64,000 nt of DNA from an uncultured Verrucomicrobiota bacterium (GCA_903869675.1 CAIQAB010000002.1:175542-239541); one strand, 5' to 3'. Positions 9,330 to 18,534 are shown, counted from the first letter of the stretch. Made by a program: numbers and translations. The notes: generated by a model not told the origin, from the letters alone.

Positions 9330-10304
9330 ATGAAAACGCCCTGGCGCCTCCTCGCCACCAGTCTGGCATTCGCGTTTTTAGTGCCTGCCAGCTTGGCCGC
9401 GTCCGCCGAGCCACCCGGGCGCCGCGCCCTGCGCATCCACGACCCCTCCACCATCGTGGCCTCCGAGGGCGCCTTCTGGGTCTTTGGCACCGGCAAACGC
9501 ATTCTCTCCGCCAAGTCCACCGACCTGCTCGCATGGACTCGCCTTGACCCCGCCTTGCCAGAAGCCCCGGCTTGGGCCGCCACCATCGCACCGGGTAACA
9601 AAGGCGCGCACTACTGGGCCCCTGACGTCATCAAAATCGGCGAACGCTACCACCTGTATTACTCGGTTTCGGAATTCGGGAAAAACACTTCCGCCATCGG
9701 TCTCGCCACCTCCCGCTCTCTCGATCCCTCCGAACCCAGCCACCACTGGGAAGACCGTGGCATCGTGATCCGCTCCGTCGCGGGCGATGATTTCAACGCC
9801 ATCGATCCCTCCGTGCTCCTCGATACCGACGGCCGGATCTGGATGGCCTACGGCTCCTTCTGGCGCGGCCTCTTCCTGGTCGAACTCGACCCCGCCACCG
9901 GCCTGCGCCTCGTCCCCGACTCCCCCCCACACCACCTCGCCGAAGCCGACGAGATCGAGGCGCCCACCCTGATCCGCCACGGAGACTACCACTATCTGTT
10001 TTTCAATGTCGGGCTCTGTTGCCGCGGGAAAGCCAGCACCTACCGCATCCTCGCCGGCCGCAGTCGCTCCGTAACCGGGCCCTACCTCGACGACCGCGGG
10101 CGGGACCTGCGCCAGGGCGGGGGTCGCGCTTTCCTGGATAGGTCGGGCGACTTCATCGGTCCTGGCCACGCCACGATCCTCAATGAAAACGGCCGCGAAT
10201 GGGTCGCTGTGCATTTCTACGACGGTTCCCGTGACGGCCAGCCCAGCCTAGCCCTTCGCCCCCTCGTCTGGACCAAGGACGGCTGGCCCCGTGTCACAGA
10301 CTGA
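9330..10304 (+). CDS. secreted endo-alpha-1,5-L-arabinanase, GH43
   Basis: A 324-residue five-bladed beta-propeller GH43 enzyme that cuts the alpha-1,5-arabinan backbone. Residues 1-24 are a signal peptide. The three catalytic carboxylates are readable: D38 in IHDPST (base), D159 in NAIDPSV (pKa modulator) and E210 in EIEAPTL (acid). Other family markers are YWAPDV (95-100), YGSFWRG (174-180), NVGLCCRGKASTY and the GPGHATIL segment. The compact length matches endo-arabinanases rather than longer multi-domain GH43 xylosidases. It works naturally with the GH51 and GH127-type enzymes encoded upstream. Confidence 0.9.
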   Translation: MKTPWRLLATSLAFAFLVPASLAASAEPPGRRALRIHDPSTIVASEGAFWVFGTGKRILSAKSTDLLAWTRLDPALPEAPAWAATIAPGNKGAHYWAPDVIKIGERYHLYYSVSEFGKNTSAIGLATSRSLDPSEPSHHWEDRGIVIRSVAGDDFNAIDPSVLLDTDGRIWMAYGSFWRGLFLVELDPATGLRLVPDSPPHHLAEADEIEAPTLIRHGDYHYLFFNVGLCCRGKASTYRILAGRSRSVTGPYLDDRGRDLRQGGGRAFLDRSGDFIGPGHATILNENGREWVAVHFYDGSRDGQPSLALRPLVWTKDGWPRVTD

Positions 10305-10328
10305 TTCCATTCGGCCATTACTCCGGAT

Positions 10329-10341
10329 TCATACAGTCAGA
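10329..10341 (+). promoter_or_regulatory. repeated intergenic motif TCATACAGTCAGA
   Basis: This is the second copy of the motif at 5143-5155 (12 of 13 bases identical). It lies in the 90-base gap before the rhamnogalacturonan lyase gene, 54 bases upstream of its ATG. Confidence 0.3.
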
Positions 10342-10394
10342 AGAAGGAAACCATCGCACCCGCCCCACGTCGGAAAGACATTACACCCTACCCC

Positions 10395-12365
10395 ATGAAA
10401 ACCCCCGCCTTGTTTGCCTTGGCCGTCTTGTTCGCCGCTCCGGCCTTATCCGCAGCCCCCGCCCCGCAAGTCGAGGCCCTATCCCGCGGCCTTACCGGCC
10501 TGCAGCAGGCCGACGGCAAGGTCTTCCTCTCGTGGCGCCTTCTCGCCAACGACCCCGCCGACGTCGCCTTTAACGTCTACCGCACCACCGAACCCGCCGG
10601 TGCCGCCCCCATTGATTTCGGTGCCTTCGCCTCCACCCCCGACACCCCGCCTGGCACCGTCCGCCTGAACTCCGCCCCCATCGCCGACGTGACTTGGCTC
10701 GTCGACTCCGCACCGACCCTCCGCTACACCACGACCTACTTCGTTCGCGCCGTGATCGCCGGCGTCGAGCAGACCTCCTCCCGCCCCCTCGCCTTCGCCG
10801 CCGGCGCGGAACCTCGCGCCTACCACTCCATCGCGATGAGAAACCCGGAAGGCTACCAACCCTCCGAAGGCTCCGCCGCCGACCTCGACGGCGACGGCGA
10901 CTACGAGTTAATCGTGAAGCAGGAAGGCCGCGCCTACGACAACTCGAAGGGCGGCATCTCCGATCCGCCCATCCTCCAGGCCTACAAACTCGACGGCACC
11001 CTGCTCTGGCAGATCAACCTCGGGAAAAACATCCGCGCGGGAGCTCATTACACCCAGTTTATCGTATATGATTTCGACGGCGACGGACGCGCCGAACTGG
11101 CCTGCAAAACCGCCGATGGCACCGTTGATGGCCAGGGCAAAGTCATCGGCGACGCCTCCGCCAACTACGTCAATGCCAACGGCCACATCCTCGCCGGCCC
11201 CGAGTTCCTCACCGTCTTCAACGGTCTTACCGGCGCCGCCCTCGACACCGTTCCCTACGAGCCCGCCCGCCACCCGACCAACCCTCTCGCCCCCACCCGC
11301 GAGGAACTCAAGGCCGTCTGGGGCGACGGCAATGGCAACCGCTCCGATCGCTATGTCGCGGGCGTAGCCTACCTCGACGGCATCCACCCCAGCCTGATCA
11401 TGTGCCGCGGTTACTACACCCGCAGCTGCCTCGTCGCCTACGACCTGCGCGGAGGCAAACTCGTCAAACGCTGGCTCTTTGATAGCTCCGCCGGCCCCGA
11501 GTCCAACCGTGCCTATGCCGGCCAAGGCAACCACCAGCTCTCCATCGCCGACGTGGATGGCGACGGGCGCGACGAGATCGTCTACGGCGCCATGGTGATC
11601 GACGACAATGGCACCGGGCTCTACTCGACCGGCTGGGGCCACGGCGACGCCCTCCATGTCTCCGACCTGACCCCCGCCAACCCCGGCCTCGAAATCGTCG
11701 ATATTCAGGAACGCTTCGATAAACAAGGGTTGTCGATGCGCGACGCCGCCACCGGTCGACCCATCTTCACCATACCCTCTGTAAAAGCCGATGAATCCGG
11801 CGGCGACAAGGGCGAGGGCCCTGGCCGCGGCGTCGCCTTCAATATCGATCCCCGTTTCCCTGGTAGCGAATGCTGGGCCGCCGGCTCCGGCATGACCAAG
11901 ATGTTCACCGCAGACGGCAAAGTAATCTGCGATCGCCCCCGCGGCACCCCCGTGAATTTCGCCGTCTGGTGGGACGGCGACCTCCTGCGCGAGCTGCTCG
12001 ACCAAAACTTCATCGGAAAATGGAACTGGGAAACCCAGACCACCGACCGCGTCCTGACCGCCCACGAATGCATTTCAAGCAACGGCACCAAGGCTACGCC
12101 CTTCCTGTCCGCCGACCTTTGGGGCGACTGGCGCGAAGAAGTAATCTGGCGCACCCGCGACGGTTCCGCCCTGCACATCTACACCAGCCCCATCCCGACC
12201 AAATACCGCATGGTCACCCTCATGCAGGATCCGCAATACCGCTGTGCGATCGCTTGGCAGAACGTCGCCTACAATCAGCCCCCGCATCCATCATTCGCCC
12301 TCGATCCCGCCCTGCCCCTCCCCGTCCGTCGCACCGTGGCCGTCCTGCCCCGCCCCGCCCGCTAA
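10395..12365 (+). CDS. secreted rhamnogalacturonan lyase, PL11
   Basis: A 656-residue PL11 lyase that cleaves the rhamnose-galacturonate backbone of rhamnogalacturonan-I by beta-elimination. It has a signal peptide (1-20), an N-terminal fibronectin-III-like part (VFLSWRLLANDPADVAFNVYR), then the eight-bladed propeller with repeated calcium-binding loops: DLDGDGDYELIVK, DFDGDGRAELACK and DVDGDGRDEIVYG. The region around YSTGWGHGDALHVSDL and the ending QPPHPSFAL are typical of YesW/YesX-type lyases. Whether it acts as an endo- or exo-enzyme cannot be told, since the exo-determining loop was not aligned. The stop is four bases before the next ATG. Confidence 0.9.
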   Translation: MKTPALFALAVLFAAPALSAAPAPQVEALSRGLTGLQQADGKVFLSWRLLANDPADVAFNVYRTTEPAGAAPIDFGAFASTPDTPPGTVRLNSAPIADVTWLVDSAPTLRYTTTYFVRAVIAGVEQTSSRPLAFAAGAEPRAYHSIAMRNPEGYQPSEGSAADLDGDGDYELIVKQEGRAYDNSKGGISDPPILQAYKLDGTLLWQINLGKNIRAGAHYTQFIVYDFDGDGRAELACKTADGTVDGQGKVIGDASANYVNANGHILAGPEFLTVFNGLTGAALDTVPYEPARHPTNPLAPTREELKAVWGDGNGNRSDRYVAGVAYLDGIHPSLIMCRGYYTRSCLVAYDLRGGKLVKRWLFDSSAGPESNRAYAGQGNHQLSIADVDGDGRDEIVYGAMVIDDNGTGLYSTGWGHGDALHVSDLTPANPGLEIVDIQERFDKQGLSMRDAATGRPIFTIPSVKADESGGDKGEGPGRGVAFNIDPRFPGSECWAAGSGMTKMFTADGKVICDRPRGTPVNFAVWWDGDLLRELLDQNFIGKWNWETQTTDRVLTAHECISSNGTKATPFLSADLWGDWREEVIWRTRDGSALHIYTSPIPTKYRMVTLMQDPQYRCAIAWQNVAYNQPPHPSFALDPALPLPVRRTVAVLPRPAR

Positions 12366-12369
12366 GGTT

Positions 12370-13671
12370 ATGCCCGTTGACCTGCCGCCCCTTCCGCCCC
12401 CCGCTTTTCATGCCTGGGCCCCACGCCCCCCCATGGGCTGGAACAGCTGGGATTGCTTCGCCACCACCGTCACCGAGGCCCAGACCAAGGACCACGCGGA
12501 TTACATGGCGAAAAACCTCCTGCGGCACGGTTGGGAATACGTGGTCGTCGACATCCAGTGGTATGAGCCCCACGCCACCGGCTACGACTACCGCAACGAC
12601 GCCGCGCTGGTGACCGACGCCAACGGCCGCCTGCTGCCTGCGATCAACAAGTTCCCCTCTTCCGGCAAGGGCGCCGGCTTCCGCCCCCTCGCCGACTACA
12701 TCCACGGCCAAGGCCTGAAGTTCGGCGTCCACCTCATGCGCGGCATCCCCCGCCAGGCCGTGGCACAAAACCTGCCGATCCTCGGCACGGTCCACCACGC
12801 CGCCGATATCGCCGATACCCTCAACACCTGCACCTGGAACAAGGATATGTTCGGCGTGGATATGGCGAAACCCGGCGCCCAAGAATACTACGATTCCGTC
12901 TTCGCCCTGATAGCCTCCTGGGGCGTGGATTATGTGAAGGTAGACGACCTCTCGCGCCCCTACCTGCGCAACCGCCCCGAGATCGAGGCGATCCGCCGCG
13001 CCATCGACCGCACCGGTCGCCCCATGGTCCTCAGCCTTTCGCCGGGCGAGACCGATCTCGCGGGCGCCGATCACGTCGCGCAACACGCCAATATGTGGCG
13101 CATCTCGGACGATTTCTGGGACCGATGGCCCCTGCTTCACGCCCAGTTCAAACGCCTGCGCGACTGGTCGGTCCACGCGACGCCCGGGGCCTGGCCCGAC
13201 GCCGATATGATCCCGTTCGGGACCATCGCCATGGGCCGCAAGACCCACTTTACCCCGCCCGAACACCGCACGCTAATGAGTCTGTGGTGCATCGCCCGCT
13301 CACCCCTGATGTTCGGCGGCGACCTGACCAAGATCGACGACTTCACCCTGTCCTTCCTGACGAACGACGAGGTGCTCGCCGTCAACCGGCACGGCTCCGC
13401 CCCCCGCCAACTCTTCCGCACCGCCGACGACCTTATCGCTTGGGTTTCAGACACCCCAGGCACCCCCGAAAAATACCTCGCCGTCTTCCATGCCGCCGAC
13501 GCCCCCGCGACCGCCGCCCTGCCGGTGGACCTTGCCGCCCTCGGCTTCACCGGACCCGTTCGCGTGCGCGACCTCTGGGCCCAACGCGACCTCGGCCAGT
13601 TCACCGGCACCTTTGCCCCCGAGCTCGCCGCGCACGACGCCGGCCTCTACCGCCTGGGCCCGGTTAAATAG
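12370..13671 (+). CDS. GH27 family alpha-galactosidase / beta-L-arabinopyranosidase
   Basis: A 433-residue GH27 enzyme. The start at 12370 is chosen because it follows the PL11 stop by four bases and places the family N-terminus APRPPMGWNSWDCF near residue 17; an earlier in-frame ATG lies inside the PL11 gene. The nucleophile is D192 in YVKVDDLS and the acid/base is D247 or D248 in WRISDDFWDRW. A beta-sandwich C-terminal domain ends in RVRDLWAQRDLG. No signal peptide is visible, so it may act in the cytoplasm on imported oligosaccharides. GH27 members remove alpha-galactose, and some remove beta-L-arabinopyranose, which is chemically similar and present on pectic side chains. Confidence 0.87.
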   Translation: MPVDLPPLPPPAFHAWAPRPPMGWNSWDCFATTVTEAQTKDHADYMAKNLLRHGWEYVVVDIQWYEPHATGYDYRNDAALVTDANGRLLPAINKFPSSGKGAGFRPLADYIHGQGLKFGVHLMRGIPRQAVAQNLPILGTVHHAADIADTLNTCTWNKDMFGVDMAKPGAQEYYDSVFALIASWGVDYVKVDDLSRPYLRNRPEIEAIRRAIDRTGRPMVLSLSPGETDLAGADHVAQHANMWRISDDFWDRWPLLHAQFKRLRDWSVHATPGAWPDADMIPFGTIAMGRKTHFTPPEHRTLMSLWCIARSPLMFGGDLTKIDDFTLSFLTNDEVLAVNRHGSAPRQLFRTADDLIAWVSDTPGTPEKYLAVFHAADAPATAALPVDLAALGFTGPVRVRDLWAQRDLGQFTGTFAPELAAHDAGLYRLGPVK

Positions 13672-13868
13672 AGTGCCAGCACTGCAGTCAGAGTAAACTG
13701 GAGTCGTGAGGTTTTATCCCTGCGACCATCGGGCCATCAAACCTACTCCAACGGCTAAAACCCGCCGGGGATCAGTTGCGGAAACCTCCCAAAGCCGCTG
13801 TATTGCGCTGCCTCGCGCTTACGTTCCACCTACGTATCGCTCGATCTTCGTTTTCCGCTGAATTTAAA

Positions 13869-16160
13869 ATGAGCCACGACCACGCCGCCGCCGTCCTGCC
13901 CGTCCCCACCAAACTAGACTATTCACTCACCGGCGAAAACGCCACCCGCGCCATCGAGCGCGGCCTCGCGGAGGCCGAGTGGTATCAATGTCCCGTTCCC
14001 CGCGAGACCATGCGTAAACTGCTGGAACGCCGCGACGGCCCGGCCGTCCGCGATACCCTGCTCTGGTTTACCCTCATTCTGGGCTCCGCCTACGCCACGT
14101 GGGCGCTCTGGGGCACGTGGTGGGCCCTCCTGCCCTACGCTTTCTACGCCGTGCTCTACGGATCTACGTCTGATTCTCGCTGGCATGAAGCCGGCCACGG
14201 AACCGCCTTCAAAACCGACTGGATGAACAACGCGCTCTACGAGATCGCCTCCTTTATGGTGATGCGCGAATCAACCCTCTGGCGCTGGTCCCACACCCGC
14301 CACCACTCCGATACCATTATCGTCGGCCGCGATCCCGAGATCGCCGTCCCCCGCCCTCCTGACCTGCAAGGCCTGATCCTCGCGTTCTTCAATCTCGGCG
14401 TTTATCCCGTTTATTTCGGCAAACTCCTACGTCACGCCCTCGGCCACATGTCTGCCGATGAGAAGACGTTCATCCCCGGCAGCGAATTCCCCAAGATCTA
14501 CCGCAAAGCCCGCCTCTCCGCCGCCATCTATCTGGCCGTCATCGCCACCGCCCTCGCCACCCACAGCATCCTCCCACTGTTGTTTATCGGCTTGGCCAAT
14601 ATCTTCGGCTCCTGGCTGATGGTCGTCTACGGCCTCACCCAGCACGCCGGCCTCGCCGAAAACGTCCTCGACCACCGCCTCAACTGCCGGACGGTCTACA
14701 TGAACTTTTTCCACCGGTATCTGTATTGGAACATGAACTACCATGTGGAGCACCACATGTTTCCTCTCGTGCCCTACCATAATTTGCCGAAACTGCACGA
14801 AGCGGTGAAGGCCGACTGCCCCACGCCCTACCCGGGCCTCCTCGCCGCCTGGCGGGAGATCATCCCGGCCGTGCTCCGTCAGGTCAAAGACCCCGCCTAC
14901 CACGTCAAACGCGTGCTACCCTCCCCCCTGACCCGCGCCGCCGATCGCCCCGCCTGCCGCGGCGCCGACGCCAAACCCGACCCGGACGGCTGGCTCGAGA
15001 TCTGTGCCGCCGCCGATCTTGGACCCGCTGACGTCATCCGTTTTGACCACGGCAAAAAAACCTACGCCCTCTACCGTGACGCCGAGGGAAAACTCTACGC
15101 CACCGACGGCATCTGCACCCACGGCAACACCCACCTCGCCGACGGTCTGGTGAAAGGCAAAATCATCGAGTGTCCTAAGCACAACGGTCGCTTCAACCTC
15201 GCCGATGGCTCTCCCGCCCGCCCCCCCATCTGCCGCGGCCTCGCCACCTACCCGCTCGAGGAACGTCAGGGCCGTCTCTGGTTGAATGTTGCTAGATCTG
15301 GCGGCACGGGCGCCCGGACCGAAAAAACCTACCAACTGCGCGTCGTTTCCAACCGCAATGTGGCCACTTTCATCAAGGAACTCGTGCTCGAACCCATCGA
15401 CGCCAGCGGGAAGATCGCCTTCACCCCCGGCGATTACCTGCAACTTGACATCCCCGCCTATGGCGAGATCCGCTTCTCCGGCTTCGACATCCCCGAGCCC
15501 TACGCCTCCGTCTGGCGCACGCAGCACGTCTTCGACCTCGTCGCCCGCAACCCCGAATCCGGGCGCCGTAATAACTACTCCCTCGCCTCGAACCAAAGCT
15601 CCGAGCGCGTCCTCCGCTTCAACGTCCGCATCGCCACCCCGCCACCCGGCCAAGACTGCCCGCCCGGTATCGGCTCCGCCTACGTTTTCAGTCTGAAACC
15701 CGGCGATACCGTCACCGCCATCGGTCCCTTCGGCGACTTCCACCCCAAGCCCACCCAGCGGGAGATGCTCTACATCGGCGGCGGCGCCGGCATGGCCCCG
15801 CTCCGCGCCCATCTCTCGTGGCTCTTCGAAACCGAAAACACCGCCCGCCGCGTCTCCTTCTGGTATGGCGCACGCTCCCGGCAGGAAATCTACTACGAGG
15901 ACTATTTCGCCAGCCTCGCCGCCAAGCACCCGAACTTCGCCTTCCACCTCGCCCTCTCCTCTCCCCTGCCCGAGGACAACTGGACCGGCCATACCGGCTT
16001 CATCCACGATGTCGTATTGGAAAAACACTTACGCGCCCACACCAACCCCAAGGCGGTCGAGTATTACCTCTGCGGCCCTCCCATGATGATCAAAGCCTGC
16101 GTCAAAGTCCTCTCCGACCTCGGCGTTCCCACCCACCAGATCGCCTACGACGAATTTTGA
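13869..16160 (+). CDS. three-part fusion: desaturase-like oxygenase, Rieske [2Fe-2S] domain, NqrF-like FAD/NAD reductase
   Basis: A 763-residue protein. The ATG at 13869 is preferred; a TTG 93 bases upstream would add an unconserved leader. Residues ~40-345 are a membrane fatty-acid-desaturase/hydroxylase domain with three histidine boxes: HEAGH (106-110), HTRHH (142-146) and HVEHH (292-296), which bind a di-iron centre. The segment NYHVEHHMFPLVPYHNLPK resembles MocD of the rhizopine demethylation system. Residues ~385-475 are a Rieske domain with C416-x-H418 and C435-x2-H438. Residues ~485-763 resemble the FAD/NADH module of NqrF, with YSLASNQS, GGGAGMAPLRAH and YLCGPPMM. One chain thus holds reductase, electron carrier and oxygenase, suggesting a self-sufficient NADH-dependent monooxygenase. 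The substrate is unknown; O-demethylation of a methylated sugar or cyclitol is a hypothesis. Confidence 0.85.
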   Translation: MSHDHAAAVLPVPTKLDYSLTGENATRAIERGLAEAEWYQCPVPRETMRKLLERRDGPAVRDTLLWFTLILGSAYATWALWGTWWALLPYAFYAVLYGSTSDSRWHEAGHGTAFKTDWMNNALYEIASFMVMRESTLWRWSHTRHHSDTIIVGRDPEIAVPRPPDLQGLILAFFNLGVYPVYFGKLLRHALGHMSADEKTFIPGSEFPKIYRKARLSAAIYLAVIATALATHSILPLLFIGLANIFGSWLMVVYGLTQHAGLAENVLDHRLNCRTVYMNFFHRYLYWNMNYHVEHHMFPLVPYHNLPKLHEAVKADCPTPYPGLLAAWREIIPAVLRQVKDPAYHVKRVLPSPLTRAADRPACRGADAKPDPDGWLEICAAADLGPADVIRFDHGKKTYALYRDAEGKLYATDGICTHGNTHLADGLVKGKIIECPKHNGRFNLADGSPARPPICRGLATYPLEERQGRLWLNVARSGGTGARTEKTYQLRVVSNRNVATFIKELVLEPIDASGKIAFTPGDYLQLDIPAYGEIRFSGFDIPEPYASVWRTQHVFDLVARNPESGRRNNYSLASNQSSERVLRFNVRIATPPPGQDCPPGIGSAYVFSLKPGDTVTAIGPFGDFHPKPTQREMLYIGGGAGMAPLRAHLSWLFETENTARRVSFWYGARSRQEIYYEDYFASLAAKHPNFAFHLALSSPLPEDNWTGHTGFIHDVVLEKHLRAHTNPKAVEYYLCGPPMMIKACVKVLSDLGVPTHQIAYDEF

Positions 16161-16239
16161 GTCAGCCGCCCGGGCACCGCAAAGTTTGCCGACCCGGCCC
16201 CCCGCCAGATCCTCCAAAGCTATCCCTCATTCCGCTCCC

Positions 16240-17097
16240 ATGCCTTCCCTACCCGCTCCCCGCCTAATGCAAATGGCCGCTCTCTGGTCCCTCTGGGACT
16301 ACCCCTCCGCCAAGGCCGATTGGTCCCTGGAAAAGAAGTTCGCCGCCATCAAAGCCGCCGGCTTCGACGGCATCGCCACCGCCATGAACCCGGAACTCGG
16401 TAAACTCGCCGAGAAACACGGCCTTTGCTCCGTCGGCTACATCTCCTCCGGCAAACCCGCCGAGTTCCGCCGTCTCATCCAGGAAAACCGCGACGGCGGC
16501 GCGAAACGCATCAACGTCCAACTCGCCTACCACGACACCCCCGTCGAAAAAGGCACCGCCCTCGCCATCCGCCTCGTCGAGCTCGGTGAAAAACTCGGCT
16601 GCCCTTGCGATATCGAAGTCCACCGCAACACCTGCACCGAGACGCCCGAAAAAACCTACGCCATTGCCGCCGCCTTTCAGAAAGCCACCGGCAAACTCAT
16701 TCCCCTGACCTGGGATTTTTCCCACGTCTCCGTGGTTAAACACCTCGAACCGCCCTACTGGGAACGCCTGCTCGTCGCCCCTAAGCTCGTCCAGCACTCC
16801 CGCCATTTTCACTTCCGCCCCTTCAACGGCCACCACTGCCAGATCCCCGTCACCAACGGCTCCGGCAAACTGTCCTTTGAATTCACCCAGTGGCTCCCGT
16901 TCCTAGATAAAACCCTCGAAATGGCGCTCTCCTCCAAAACCGCCGGCGGCGACTATTACGTCGTCCCCGAAATGGGCCCCGCCCGCGGCGGCTATAACTT
17001 CGCCCAACTCCCCAACAGCTGGGAGGACGCTCAAGTCCTGCGCGAACTCATCGAGAAGGCCTGGAAAAAAGCCCTCGCCGCCAGAACTATATCCTAA
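16240..17097 (+). CDS. sugar phosphate isomerase/epimerase-like TIM-barrel protein
   Basis: A 285-residue xylose-isomerase-like TIM barrel (AP endonuclease 2 superfamily). The ATG at 16240 is chosen because the family fold begins soon after it. Likely divalent-metal ligands are E126 (DIEVHRN), D159 (TWDFSHV), H189 or H191 (HFHFRPFNGHH) and E244 (VVPEMGP). Relatives include inosose dehydratase IolE, MocC of rhizopine catabolism, tagatose epimerases and many uncharacterised proteins. It follows the oxygenase fusion by 79 bases on the same strand, and a functional link between the two (modified sugar or cyclitol breakdown) is plausible. The exact reaction cannot be read from the sequence. Confidence 0.75.
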   Translation: MPSLPAPRLMQMAALWSLWDYPSAKADWSLEKKFAAIKAAGFDGIATAMNPELGKLAEKHGLCSVGYISSGKPAEFRRLIQENRDGGAKRINVQLAYHDTPVEKGTALAIRLVELGEKLGCPCDIEVHRNTCTETPEKTYAIAAAFQKATGKLIPLTWDFSHVSVVKHLEPPYWERLLVAPKLVQHSRHFHFRPFNGHHCQIPVTNGSGKLSFEFTQWLPFLDKTLEMALSSKTAGGDYYVVPEMGPARGGYNFAQLPNSWEDAQVLRELIEKAWKKALAARTIS

Positions 17098-17295
17098 GCA
17101 GTTTGCATACGTAAGCACTGCGATCAATGCCGGTTACACCATAGGCTCAGGGGAAGGCACATGGTATTCGCCCGCCACCCCGGCACCCTGAACCAGATTC
17201 CCGAGCATCTCCGCCCCCGCGAAACCGGCGTCCCGACACGCCGACACAACGCCCTCGGCATAGGTAAACCACGCTGGCCGAACGGTCGACCCGGG

Positions 17296-18534
17296 CTAGG
17301 AAAGCAACCCCACGAGCTCCGACCCCACCCCATCGGCCAGCAAACGCCCCCGCCTGGTCAGACGGGGTGCATACCCGCCGCCCGCCGAGAGGGACTCCGG
17401 TTCGATTAAACCCTGCTCGGCCAGTCGCCGGAGCGCCGCCCGAGGCTCAGGCAAACCTGCCGGAATGCCAAAACGCGCCTCCAGGGCGTCGAGATCCACC
17501 CCTCCATTAAGCCGCAAGCCGAACAAAAGGGCGTCCTCCAAAAGCAGCCCAGGCGTCAACACCACCCGATCCTCTCCCATGCGCAGACCGTCCACCACCC
17601 GGCGGCCCCAGAGCTCCAGATCGGCGGGATTGGCCCCACGCCATCCGTCATGCTGGCCGGCCGCCGATGGCCCCACTCCCACCCACTCGTGCATGTTCCA
17701 AGTATTCAAGTTATGGGCACAAAGATGCCCGGGGCGGGCGAAGTTGGAGACCTCGTATTGGGCATACCCGGCCGCCTCCAGCTCATCCCACGTGCGCTCG
17801 TAGAGCCGCGCCTCCAGCACCGGGTCCAGCTTCACCTTGCCGCCCGAGAGCTTCACCCAGAGTTTGGTGTCCTCCTCGAAAGTAAGGCAGTAGGTCGAGA
17901 GGTGGTCGGGAGCCAGCGCCACCGCCTGGCGGAGGTCCGCCAGCCAGGCCGCCTCGTCTTGGCCGGGAAGCGCAAACATGAGATCTAGATTCACGCTGGA
18001 AAACCCCGCTTCGCGAACCCGCTCGTAAGCCCGAAACACCTGCTCCCGGGTATGCTGTCGGCCCAGCGCATCCAGTAAACTAGGCTCAAAACTCTGCACC
18101 CCCAGCGATACGCGAGTGACCCCGAGCGCCCGCAATACCGCGAGTCGCGCGTCCGTGACCGAGGCCGGCGCCAGCTCCACGGTCCACTCCGACGGGGTCC
18201 CCCGGCAAGCCGCCAACACGGTTTCCCCCAGTTTTTGCAGATCCTCCGGCCCCAGCAAACCAGGGGTGCCTCCCCCCCAAAACACCGTGTCGACCGGACG
18301 CCGCCAGCGCACCAACGCGAGCTCGCGCCGGATATTGTCCAGATACGCCTCCACCCCGGCCCTGGTGGGCGTGGTCTGATAAAAAGCGCAGAAATCACAC
18401 GTGCTGGCGCAAAAGGGCACATGAACATACAAGCCGAGCGGACTGTCGGCAAAGGACGCACGGACCCCGTCCGCCAGCTCCCCGTCAAGCGGACCGGTGG
18501 TGATTTCGTGCGTTGCCAAGGAAGGATAAGCCAT
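17296..18534 (-). CDS. hemW: radical SAM protein HemW (coproporphyrinogen III oxidase-like haem chaperone)
   Basis: A 412-residue HemW-type protein. The radical SAM cluster motif is at C42-x3-C46-x2-C49 (PFCASTCDFCAFY), followed by VFWGGGTPGLL, the SLGVQSFEPSLL segment and ALPGQ. The C-terminal HemN-like domain includes YEVSNFARPGHLCAHN and a winged-helix end. The extended CDFCAF form lacks the extra N-terminal region of true HemN, so HemW (haem insertion/transfer) is the better call. It is divergent from the lipoprotein gene at 18567. In frame beyond its stop there are ~48 further protein-like codons (see findings). Confidence 0.88.
   Translation of the reverse strand: MAYPSLATHEITTGPLDGELADGVRASFADSPLGLYVHVPFCASTCDFCAFYQTTPTRAGVEAYLDNIRRELALVRWRRPVDTVFWGGGTPGLLGPEDLQKLGETVLAACRGTPSEWTVELAPASVTDARLAVLRALGVTRVSLGVQSFEPSLLDALGRQHTREQVFRAYERVREAGFSSVNLDLMFALPGQDEAAWLADLRQAVALAPDHLSTYCLTFEEDTKLWVKLSGGKVKLDPVLEARLYERTWDELEAAGYAQYEVSNFARPGHLCAHNLNTWNMHEWVGVGPSAAGQHDGWRGANPADLELWGRRVVDGLRMGEDRVVLTPGLLLEDALLFGLRLNGGVDLDALEARFGIPAGLPEPRAALRRLAEQGLIEPESLSAGGGYAPRLTRRGRLLADGVGSELVGLLS

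Noticed and set aside
10908..12065. 385-codon - frame opposite the PL11 lyase
   Set aside because: Low-complexity Gly/Val/Ala translation caused by GC bias; the + strand product is unmistakable.
12244..12369. Possible 42-codon longer N-terminus of the GH27 protein
   Set aside because: It would overlap the end of the PL11 gene, is proline/serine-rich, and the ATG at 12370 has ideal operon spacing.
13776..13868. Possible 31-codon N-terminal extension (TTG start) of the oxygenase fusion
   Set aside because: The extension lacks a signal or conserved motif, and a good ATG follows.
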